From Pseudomonadota bacterium (GTDB taxonomy: Bacteria > Myxococcota_A > UBA796 > UBA9615), in the NCBI GenBank assembly GCA_024229515.1, contig JAAESI010000048.1:1-64000 (forward strand): a stretch of 64,000 nt of DNA, in the 5' to 3' direction. Within the stretch, counting starts at the first letter, position 1. Each line of letters opens with the position of its first letter. Shown here piece by piece: positions 55,367-62,836 of the stretch. Made by a program: the position numbers and the translations under genes. The notes under the pieces are model-generated. The model worked only from the letters and a program-made list of their open reading frames with translations. It was not told the DNA's origin and did not search any database.

Positions 55367-57001
55367 TCAGAGCGCTTCGTTCTTCCACATGGCGAGGGCG
55401 CCGGCTTCGTCGATCGCTCGGGACATCAGCCACAGGTGCTCGGCGGGGGAGTCTTCCCCGCGCCAGTCGTAGCCGCATCGACCGTACGAGAAGCCGAGGT
55501 CGGGCATCACCGGCCGGCCCTGGAACAGGGAGTCCTCGAACCCCGCTTCGATGGTGCCGTCGCTGCCCGCAACCTTCTCCCACTGCTCCTGGCTGCGGCC
55601 GACGAAGACCCGGGCCGAGCCGTTGCCGTTGCCGGGGGCGGTGATCACGAAGTCGGCGATCCCGTCCCGCGAGGCATCCCCGAGGGGGCAGACGCGGTGG
55701 CCCAGCCGATCGTCGGGGGCGAAGCCGTCGATGAAGAAGCTCCGCCCGGGCACCGGCTCGCCGGTGTCGAACAGCCCGAACCGCCAGTTGACGGCGCTGT
55801 TGTCCCCAAAGAACACCATCGTCGTGCCCGCGGAGCCGTGGCCATGGAAGTTGGCGGCATCCGGCGCGCCGAGCACGAGCTCCCGGAGGCCGTCGCCGGT
55901 GAGGTCTCGGCCGAAGCCGCTCCGCGCGGAGATCCCGTCGAAGACGTAGGACGGCTGCAGGTAGATGCCCTCGGAGACCGCTTCGAAGTCATCGCTCAAG
56001 TACAGCGTGGTGGTGCCCCAATCGGCCACGATCAGCTCGTCGTAGCCGTCACCGGTGACGTCGCGGATCGCGGTGCAGGTCACCTCGTCGAAGCTTCCGA
56101 TGAGATCGCGCGGGCCGTAGGCGATGGGGTCGTAGCCGGTCTGGGGAAACAGCGCGACGGCGCCTTCGCCATCGTAGTTCGCCACGGTTGCGACCTCCAT
56201 TCCGGGAGCGTCCGGAGTGAAGTCGCCCAGGGCGAAGCAGGAGCCGAGCCACTCCGTGTCGTTGCTCGCCCAGTGGATGTCGGCGAACTCCCACTCGAGC
56301 TCGCCGTGGCCGAGGCCGCTGTTGCCGAGGAACAGCGCCAGCGCGCCGGCGCCGCTGCCGATGTCGATGCTGGAGAAGACGAGGTCGGTGTCTCCGTCCC
56401 CATCCAGGTCCTCGCTGCAGTCGACGCTGCCGCTGCCCGGGGGGGCGTGGATGTGCGCGGTCGCATGCCAGTCCCGCACGCGCCCTTCCTCCGTTGCCAG
56501 GAGGTCGAGGATGTTCGAGAAGATGAGCACATCGTTGGGGAGGTCGCCGTCGCCCTCGTGGCGGGTGCACAGGTCGGCCGCGCCGTCCCCGTTGACGTCG
56601 CCCAGGCTCCAGCTCACGCCGAAGTTGGCCCACGATTCCGTACCCTCGATGCCCCGGAAGTTGCCCTTGGAGGGGGAGTTGGCGCTGAAGACCTCCAGGG
56701 GGAGGCCGATGTCGCAGTCGTTGACCCGGAAGTCCCAGACCTCTTCGGCGCCGGGGTAGACGGTGTCGTCGCCGTCGTCGCAGTCGATGTCCCAGGCGAA
56801 GCCGTCCCCGTCCTCGTCGGTCGGGGGGGCGGTGTCGTCGTCGTCAGGCTCGACCGTGTCGTCGTCGTCGGGATCAACCGTGTCGTCGTCGTCGGTGGCG
56901 TCGTCATCGTCCACCGCCTCGCCCCAGACGATGTCGTCGGGAGCGGCGAGGAAGCACCCGCTCAGGCCGAGGGCGGCCGCCAGGCATGCGATTCGATGCA
57001 T
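55367..57001 (-). CDS. Asp-rich lipoprotein with FG-GAP/VCBS-type repeats
   Basis: The ATG follows GGGAGGG and opens a lipoprotein signal (HRIACLAAALGLSGC) for a 544-residue product. The mature N-terminus carries repeated DDDD units (DDDDATDDDDT, DPDDDDT, EPDDDDT) and one Cys/Asp metal-binding repeat (EDGDGFAWDIDCDDGDDT). The rest contains many FG-GAP-like units with Ca2+-binding DxNGDGxxD loops (GDVNGDGAADL, DLDGDGDTDLVF, DVTGDGYDELIVAD, DLTGDGLRELVLG). This is the layout of an integrin-alpha-like beta-propeller on the cell surface. Its gene is 1 nt from the gene upstream and 4 nt from ccmA. Confidence 0.85.
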   Translation of the reverse strand: MHRIACLAAALGLSGCFLAAPDDIVWGEAVDDDDATDDDDTVDPDDDDTVEPDDDDTAPPTDEDGDGFAWDIDCDDGDDTVYPGAEEVWDFRVNDCDIGLPLEVFSANSPSKGNFRGIEGTESWANFGVSWSLGDVNGDGAADLCTRHEGDGDLPNDVLIFSNILDLLATEEGRVRDWHATAHIHAPPGSGSVDCSEDLDGDGDTDLVFSSIDIGSGAGALALFLGNSGLGHGELEWEFADIHWASNDTEWLGSCFALGDFTPDAPGMEVATVANYDGEGAVALFPQTGYDPIAYGPRDLIGSFDEVTCTAIRDVTGDGYDELIVADWGTTTLYLSDDFEAVSEGIYLQPSYVFDGISARSGFGRDLTGDGLRELVLGAPDAANFHGHGSAGTTMVFFGDNSAVNWRFGLFDTGEPVPGRSFFIDGFAPDDRLGHRVCPLGDASRDGIADFVITAPGNGNGSARVFVGRSQEQWEKVAGSDGTIEAGFEDSLFQGRPVMPDLGFSYGRCGYDWRGEDSPAEHLWLMSRAIDEAGALAMWKNEAL

Positions 57002-57002
57002 C

Positions 57003-58283
57003 TCAGAACCCTCCCGACACGCCGACGGCGACCCCGCCGGGGCCTCCTGAGACCCAGGGTAGGGCCGTGCCGGACGCTGTGGCCCGGGCATTGCGGTCCG
57101 GCACGGCCGCGAGGATGACGCCGGTGACGGTCAGGGCGCCCCCGCCCACGGCCACCCAGAAGGCGGCTTGATTCTCGGTGTAGCGGGTCTGGTAAAGGTC
57201 CGCGTTCGTGTCCGGTCCGCCCAGCAGGGAGTTGCCCTGGTTGTACGCTCGGACGTGCCCCACGATGCCGCCCACGCTGGCGGCGGCGCCGCCAGCGGCG
57301 AGCACGAGCCCCGCGACCTGACGGCCGCTTGGGCCGGGGCGTCGGGCCTTGAACGTGGTCCCTGTTCCCGTGCTGTTGGCCTGCGCTTCCAGGGCCGAGA
57401 TCGACGAGATCCACGTGCCCGACCGGAACACCGACGCCCCGTCGGCTCCCACCACCGCGACGTGGTCCCAGCCCTCGTCCGCGGCCTTGGCGGTCAGCCA
57501 GGGAGCGGTCCACGCCTCGCCGCGTAGCAGGGCGACGCGGAGGTCGGCGACGTCGACGAGTCGGACCGACGCGGACACCGACGCCGGGGGCACGTCGATC
57601 AGGTAGCGCGCGCCGTCGTGGTCGAGTACATGCAACCCGGCCAGCACCGTCGGCGTCTGGCCCATCGCCACCGGAGTGCCGTCGATGGAGGACGCGCCGG
57701 CGGGGAGTTCGAGGCGGGCGCCGGGGCTCGCCAGGGCCGTCTGCAGCGCCGCGAGGAAGGCCGACTTGGGGGTCGGGGGGTAGGCCTCGTCCCAGGGCCG
57801 GGCGGGATCGATGACCGCGGCCCGGGCGAAGAGCTCGCCGGCGGCCTCGGGGCGGTCGGCGAAGAAGTTCGCGTAGCCGGCGAGGAAGAAGAGGTTGTAG
57901 AGGCCGGCGGTGGTGATGTCGCCCTGCGTACAGGCTGCCGTGTCTGCACCGTCGGCCAGGGTCTGGAGGGCGGCCTCGAAGTCCAGTTCGTCGATCTGGG
58001 CGGTCGCCCGTTCGATCCGGTCGTTCAGGGAGATCCCCTGCGACTTGCAGGCCGTTGCGGAGCCGCCGAGGGCGGTGAGGCCGGAGGCGGGGAGCCCGGG
58101 CACGTCGGCCAGGCGCGTGATGGCGAAGTCGCCCGTCTCGAGCGCCTCCTTGCCGGCGGCCGCCGCCGTCGCCGCGTCGGTGCCCTCGTAGAGCACGACG
58201 CTGGCGGCGGAAGCGGGAGCCGCGGTCAACAGCGGGACGGCCGCGAGGCCGAACAAGAGGAGGCGGAGTAGGCGCGGGTTCAC
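57003..58283 (-). CDS. Exported protein with two C-terminal membrane segments, function unknown
   Basis: A GTG start overlapping the lon stop (GTGA) opens a signal peptide (NPRLLRLLLFGLAAVPLLTA) for a 426-residue product. Residues about 25-190 are helical and may contain TPR-like pairs (FEAALQTLADGADTAACTQG, GELFARAAVIDPARPWDEAY). A beta-rich middle part (SVSASVRLVDVADLRVALL) precedes two hydrophobic segments near the end (QVAGLVLAAGGAAASVGGIVG, then AAFWVAVGGGALTVTGVILA). The organisation resembles TPR-plus-membrane proteins of this phylum, but I do not recognise a family. Coupling to lon is unexpected. Confidence 0.62.
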   Translation of the reverse strand: MNPRLLRLLLFGLAAVPLLTAAPASAASVVLYEGTDAATAAAAGKEALETGDFAITRLADVPGLPASGLTALGGSATACKSQGISLNDRIERATAQIDELDFEAALQTLADGADTAACTQGDITTAGLYNLFFLAGYANFFADRPEAAGELFARAAVIDPARPWDEAYPPTPKSAFLAALQTALASPGARLELPAGASSIDGTPVAMGQTPTVLAGLHVLDHDGARYLIDVPPASVSASVRLVDVADLRVALLRGEAWTAPWLTAKAADEGWDHVAVVGADGASVFRSGTWISSISALEAQANSTGTGTTFKARRPGPSGRQVAGLVLAAGGAAASVGGIVGHVRAYNQGNSLLGGPDTNADLYQTRYTENQAAFWVAVGGGALTVTGVILAAVPDRNARATASGTALPWVSGGPGGVAVGVSGGF

Positions 58284-60661
58284 GCCACCGATCGTACCGG
58301 ACCAGCCCCTTCGGCGTTCGGGCCCTCGTGGGTCGGATCGAGCCCCTCGGACAGCGCCGCCTCGACCGCGTCGGCCATGTCGGAGACGAAGATGATCTCC
58401 AGCTGGTCGGAGACCCGGGCGGGGATCTCGGCCGCATCGGCGCGGTTGCGTTCGGGGAGGATCACCCGCGTGAGGCCGGCGCGGTGGGCGGCGAGCACCT
58501 TGCTCTTGATGCCGCCCACGGGGAGCACGCGGCCGCGGAGGGTCGCCTCCCCGGTCATCGCCGTGTCGGGGCGGACCCGCCGTCCCGTCAGCAGCGACGT
58601 CAGCGCCACGAACATGGTCACGCCGGCGGACGGACCGTCCTTGGGCACGCCGCCCGCGGGCACGTGGCCGTGGATGTCGGAGCCGTCCAGGAAGCGGGGC
58701 TCGACCCCGAACCGTTCGGCGTTGCTGCGCACGTAGGTGAGGGCCGCGCTGGCCGACTCCCGCATCACGTCGCCCAGTTGGCCGGTGGTCTGGAGCTTGC
58801 CGCTGCCGGGCATGCGGGACGCCTCGATGAAGAGGATGTCGCCGCCGACTGGGGTCCACGCCATGCCCGTGGCGACCCCGGGGACCGAGGTGCGGAGGGC
58901 GGCGTCGCGGAAGAAGCGCCGGCGGCCGAGAAGGTCCGTCAGGGCATCCACATCGACGTGCATCGGCTCGAGAATGGCGTCGGACGCCCGCTCTATGCGC
59001 AGCGCGAGGGCTCGGCAGACCTTGCGGAGCTGGCGTTCGAGCTGGCGCACGCCCGCCTCCCGCGTCCCCCCCTCGACCATCGCGTCCAGGGCGTCGTCGT
59101 CGATGGTGAGCAGACCGTCGTCCAGCGCGTGCCGGTCGAGCTGGCGGGGCAGCAGGTGGGCGCGGCCGATCTGGGCCTCCTCCTCCAGCGTGTAGCCATC
59201 CACCTCGATGACCTCGAGCCGATCGCGGAGCGGGCCCGTGAGCTTGCTGAGGTCGTTCGCGGTGCAGAGGAAGACCACCTCGCTCAAGTCGAAGGGAAGC
59301 TCCAGGTAATGGTCCGTAAAGGTCGAATTCTGCTCGGGAGCCAGAATCTCCAGGAGCGCCGCTTCAGGGGAGCCCATCCAGCCGGTTCCGAGCTTGTCGA
59401 TCTCGTCCAGAAGGAGCACCGGGTTCTTCGCTCCGGCCTGCTTGAGGCCGGCGATGATGCGGCCGGGGAGGGCGCCGACGCAGGTGCGTCGGTGGCCCCG
59501 CAACTCGGCTTCGTCGCGGACCCCGCCCAGGGCGATGCGCACGAACGGTCGGCCGGAAGCCTCTGCGATCGAGCGGCCGGGTGACGTCTTGCCGACGCCG
59601 GGGGGGCCGGAGAGGCACAGGATCGTGCCCTTGCCGGAGCCGCCCCGCTTCATCACCGCGAGGTGCCCGAGGATGCGCTTCTTGACCTCGTCGAGGCCGA
59701 AGTGATCGGCGTTGAGCTTGGCCTCCACGGCGGCGATGTCGAGGGACTCGTCGGCGCGCTCGTTCCAGGGCAGGGCGAGGATCCAGTCCAGGTAGTTCCG
59801 GATGACCCCGGCCTCCGCCGGCGAGCCCTGAGCGGCGCCTTGGAGGCGAGCGAGCTGCTTCTCGGCGGTGGCGCGCACCTCGTCGGGGAGGTCGGCCTCG
59901 GCGACGAGGCGGCTGAGCTTGTCGAAGTCGGACTCATCGCCGCCCGCGGCGCTTTCGCCCTTGAGCTCGCGCTGGATGGCTTCGAGCTGCTTGCGGAGGA
60001 TCGCCTCGCGCTGGCCTTCGTTGAGCTCGCGCCGCACTTCGGAGTCGATGCGGGCGCGGACCTGGCCGCGGGCGACGGCTTCGGACAGCAGCCCGGTGAC
60101 CATCTCGAGGCGGTCTCCGACATCGACGGCGGCGAGCACCTCGGCTTCGTCCTCGGACTCCAGCCCCAGCCCGGCCGCGACGCGTTCGGCGAGGCGTCCC
60201 GGGGCGCGCTCGTCGCCGACCTGCTCGATGAGGCGGCGGAGCTTCCCGGAAGCCTGGTCGCGGAGCTCGGTGAGCTTCTCCCGCAGGAGGGCCTCCAGCA
60301 CCTCGGCGCGGTCGGCGTCGGCGGGCCCTTCGTCGGGGCGCGAGGTGAGGGCGGTGAGGAACGGGCCGGCGGTGCTGACGTCGTCGAGGACGACGCGGTA
60401 CAGGGCGGTGAGGGTCAGCCTGCGCCGCGCCCGGCCGGTGCGGCGGATCTCGTCGACGCGAGCGAGCACGCCGATGGTGTGGAGGTCGTCGGCGCCCGGA
60501 TCGAGGACGGCAGAGTCCTTCTGCACGGCGATGAGGGCGCGATCGCCGGGGCGGAGGGAGTCAACGAGGGCGACGGAGCGGTCGCGCCCCACGGGAAGGG
60601 AGGCGGAGGTCCCGGGGAGGAGGACACCGGTGCGGAGGGCGAGGAGGGGGACTCGGCTCAT
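58280..60661 (-). CDS. lon: Lon protease (ATP-dependent, LonA type) with two unusual substitutions
   Basis: The 793-residue enzyme degrades misfolded and regulatory proteins. It has an N-terminal substrate-recognition domain (LLALRTGVLLPGTSASLPVGR to about 200), a coiled linker (LRKQLEAIQRELKGE), an AAA+ module and a protease domain. Walker A is GPPGVGKTS (352-360), Walker B is LLLDEIDKL, and the arginine-finger region follows. The catalytic dyad is Ser 678 in KDGPSAG and Lys 721 in GGIKSK. Two residues differ from the usual sequence: the Leu after Walker A is Pro 361, and the pore-loop Tyr of RRTYVG is Cys 394. The ATG at 60661 is in good context. No typical heat-shock promoter is visible in the 124-bp upstream gap. 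Confidence 0.95.
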   Translation of the reverse strand: MSRVPLLALRTGVLLPGTSASLPVGRDRSVALVDSLRPGDRALIAVQKDSAVLDPGADDLHTIGVLARVDEIRRTGRARRRLTLTALYRVVLDDVSTAGPFLTALTSRPDEGPADADRAEVLEALLREKLTELRDQASGKLRRLIEQVGDERAPGRLAERVAAGLGLESEDEAEVLAAVDVGDRLEMVTGLLSEAVARGQVRARIDSEVRRELNEGQREAILRKQLEAIQRELKGESAAGGDESDFDKLSRLVAEADLPDEVRATAEKQLARLQGAAQGSPAEAGVIRNYLDWILALPWNERADESLDIAAVEAKLNADHFGLDEVKKRILGHLAVMKRGGSGKGTILCLSGPPGVGKTSPGRSIAEASGRPFVRIALGGVRDEAELRGHRRTCVGALPGRIIAGLKQAGAKNPVLLLDEIDKLGTGWMGSPEAALLEILAPEQNSTFTDHYLELPFDLSEVVFLCTANDLSKLTGPLRDRLEVIEVDGYTLEEEAQIGRAHLLPRQLDRHALDDGLLTIDDDALDAMVEGGTREAGVRQLERQLRKVCRALALRIERASDAILEPMHVDVDALTDLLGRRRFFRDAALRTSVPGVATGMAWTPVGGDILFIEASRMPGSGKLQTTGQLGDVMRESASAALTYVRSNAERFGVEPRFLDGSDIHGHVPAGGVPKDGPSAGVTMFVALTSLLTGRRVRPDTAMTGEATLRGRVLPVGGIKSKVLAAHRAGLTRVILPERNRADAAEIPARVSDQLEIIFVSDMADAVEAALSEGLDPTHEGPNAEGAGPVRSVA

Positions 60662-60717
60662 GTTCGAGAACGTGTGCTTGGACGCACCGTCGTCAAACTG
60701 GCCAGGTGGGTAGGTAG

Positions 60718-60782
60718 GGCAAGGCGCAAGGCGCTCCCGCGCCGCGCGACGCTCTTGCGTCTTGCGTCTTGCGCCCTGCGTC
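60718..60782. repeat. Intergenic CTTGCG(TC)-type tandem repeat with inverted copies
   Basis: The gap between hutU and lon contains two AGGCGCA-type units at about 60719-60733, a GC-rich spacer, and three CTTGCGTC-type units at about 60753-60777, which are inverted relative to the first group (GGCGCAAG against CTTGCGCC). The region can form a long imperfect hairpin. It follows the hutU stop immediately on the minus strand, so it could act as a terminator or mRNA stabiliser between the two genes. Its design parallels the repeat at 3213-3290. Confidence 0.6.
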
Positions 60783-60785
60783 TAG

Positions 60786-62795
60786 CTACCCCAGAGCGTC
60801 CTCGATCACCGAGTCCTCCGCGTGCTCCGCCGCGGTCACCTTCAGCCTGGGGTCAGCGTCCATCGCCCGTGCGATCGCGAACTCAGCTCCAGGATTCCGG
60901 GCCCACGCACGTCGGGCCAACCCGTTCGCTACGTCCCAGTCCAGCATCGCGTCCGCCCTGCGGGCGGCGTCGTTGCTGCCGTCCAGGACCATGCCGAAGC
61001 CGCCGTTGGTGACCCGACCCCAGCCGACGCCGCCGCCGTTGTGGAGGCTGACCCAGGTCGCCCCTCGCATCGCGTCGCCGACGAAGTTGTGGACCGCCAT
61101 GTCCGCCGTGAACCGGGAGCCGTCCCGGATGTTCGCCGTCTCCCGCCAGGGGGAGTCCGTACCGCTGACGTCGTGGTGATCGCGACCCAGCACGATCGGC
61201 GCCGTGATCGTCCCGTCGGCCGCGGCTCGGTTGAACGCCTGGGCGATCGCCCGCCGCCCCGCGTGGTCCGCGTACAGAATCCGCGCCTGCGAGCCGACGA
61301 CCATCGCGTTCTCCTCCGCTGACTCGATCCAGCGCAGGTTGTCGATCATCTGCTGCCGGATCTCCGCCGGGGCGTCCGCCGCCAGGGCCCGAATCACGTC
61401 CGCCGCGATCGCGTCGCTGCGGCGCAGGTCCTCGGGGGTGCCCGAGGTGCACACCCACCGGAACGGCCCGAAGCCGTAGTCGAAGCACATCGGCCCCATG
61501 ATGTCCTCGACGTACGACGGGTAGCGGAAGTCCGCGCCGCCAGGACCGTCCACCGCCGCGCCCGCCTCCGCCGCCCTCACGAGGAACGCGTTGCCGTAGT
61601 CCCAGAAGTTCATCCCCGCGTCCGACACCGTGTTGATCGCCGCCACCTGCCGCCGCAACGACGCGTGCACCGCCTCCTTGAAGCCCTGGGGATCGGCCCC
61701 CATCGCCGTCCGCGCCTCCTCGAAGCTCATGCCCGCGGGGTAGTAGCCGCCGCCGTAGGGGTTGTGCAGCGACGTCTGGTCCGAGCCCAGGTCCACCGCG
61801 ATGCCCGCGCTCGCGAGCCGCTCCCACAGGTCGACGATGTTCCCCAGGTAGCCCAGGGACAGCGCCTCCCCGCGGCTCCGCGCCAGCTCGACCCGCGCGG
61901 CGAGCTTGTCGAGATCGCTCTCGACCTCCTGGACCCAGCCCTGCTCGTGCCGCTTGCGCAGCGCCACGGGGTTCACCTCCGCGACGATCCCGACGGCGCC
62001 GGCGATCACCGCGGCCTTGGCCTGGGCGCCGCTCATCCCGCCGAGTCCGGAGGTCACGAAGACCTTGCCCGCGAGCCCCGCGTCGCCCGTCCCGAGGTAG
62101 AGGCGCCCCGCGTTCAGCAGCGTGATCGTGGTGCCGTGCACGATCCCCTGGGGGCCGATGTACATGAACGACCCGGCCGTCATCTGGCCGTACTGGGTGA
62201 CCCCCAGCGCGTTCAGCCGCTCCAGCTCCTCCAGCGTCGAGTGCTCCGGGATCATCATCCCGTTGGTGAGCACCACGCGCGGCGCGTTCCGATGCGAGGG
62301 GAACAACCCCATCGGGTGGCCGGAGTACAGGACCAGGGTCTGCTCCTCCGTCATCTCACTGAGGTACTGCATCGTCAGCAGGTACTGGGCCCAGTTGCTG
62401 AAGGCCGCTCCGTTGCCGCCGTAGGTGACCAGTTCGTAGGGGTGCTGCGCGACCGCCGGGTCCAGGTTGTTCTGGATCATCAGCTGGATCGCGGCCGCCT
62501 GCTTCGTGCGCGCCGGGTAGGCGTCCAGGTGCCGGGCATGCATCGCGTACGTGGGCCGCAGCCGGTGCATGTAGATGTGCCCCCACGTCCGCAGCTCCTG
62601 GGCCAGCTCAGGGGCCATCGCCGCGTGCCACTTCCGGGGCAGGTAGCGCAAAGCGTTGCGCAACGCGAGCCGCTCCTCGGCGTCCGTCAGGTGGGGCGTG
62701 CGCGGCGGAGAACGATCGACGTTCGGGTCGACGGAGGGAAGATCAGGGAGCTCTTCGGGGATCCCCTGGCGGACAGCCGCAGCGAAGGTGTTCAT
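60786..62795 (-). CDS. hutU: Urocanate hydratase
   Basis: The 669-residue enzyme converts urocanate to imidazolone propionate in histidine degradation, using tightly bound NAD+ as electrophile. Signature segments are LVTYGGNGAAFSNWAQYLL, QMTAGSFMYIGPQGIVHGT, LGSDQTSLHNPYGGGYYPAG, MGPMCFDYGFGPFRWVCTSG with the conserved active-site Cys, and GRDHHDVSGTDSPWRET. At 669 residues it belongs to the longer subgroup (many bacterial forms are about 555). No other hut gene lies in the window. The ATG at 62795 is divergent from the VKOR-DsbA gene across 41 bp. Confidence 0.95.
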   Translation of the reverse strand: MNTFAAAVRQGIPEELPDLPSVDPNVDRSPPRTPHLTDAEERLALRNALRYLPRKWHAAMAPELAQELRTWGHIYMHRLRPTYAMHARHLDAYPARTKQAAAIQLMIQNNLDPAVAQHPYELVTYGGNGAAFSNWAQYLLTMQYLSEMTEEQTLVLYSGHPMGLFPSHRNAPRVVLTNGMMIPEHSTLEELERLNALGVTQYGQMTAGSFMYIGPQGIVHGTTITLLNAGRLYLGTGDAGLAGKVFVTSGLGGMSGAQAKAAVIAGAVGIVAEVNPVALRKRHEQGWVQEVESDLDKLAARVELARSRGEALSLGYLGNIVDLWERLASAGIAVDLGSDQTSLHNPYGGGYYPAGMSFEEARTAMGADPQGFKEAVHASLRRQVAAINTVSDAGMNFWDYGNAFLVRAAEAGAAVDGPGGADFRYPSYVEDIMGPMCFDYGFGPFRWVCTSGTPEDLRRSDAIAADVIRALAADAPAEIRQQMIDNLRWIESAEENAMVVGSQARILYADHAGRRAIAQAFNRAAADGTITAPIVLGRDHHDVSGTDSPWRETANIRDGSRFTADMAVHNFVGDAMRGATWVSLHNGGGVGWGRVTNGGFGMVLDGSNDAARRADAMLDWDVANGLARRAWARNPGAEFAIARAMDADPRLKVTAAEHAEDSVIEDALG

Positions 62796-62805
62796 AGCGG
62801 CGCGA

Positions 62806-62814
62806 TGCTATACG
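62806..62814 (+). promoter_or_regulatory. Candidate extended -10 promoter element for the VKOR-DsbA gene
   Basis: The 41-bp divergent gap contains TG-C-TATACG on the plus strand, which matches an extended -10 box (TGnTATAAT-like) in six of eight key positions. It would start transcription at about 62820, 17 nt before the ATG. No good -35 box lies at the right distance, which extended -10 promoters can tolerate. This is weak evidence from sequence alone. Confidence 0.3.
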
Positions 62815-62836
62815 GTCGCGCCCATACGAGGACCCC

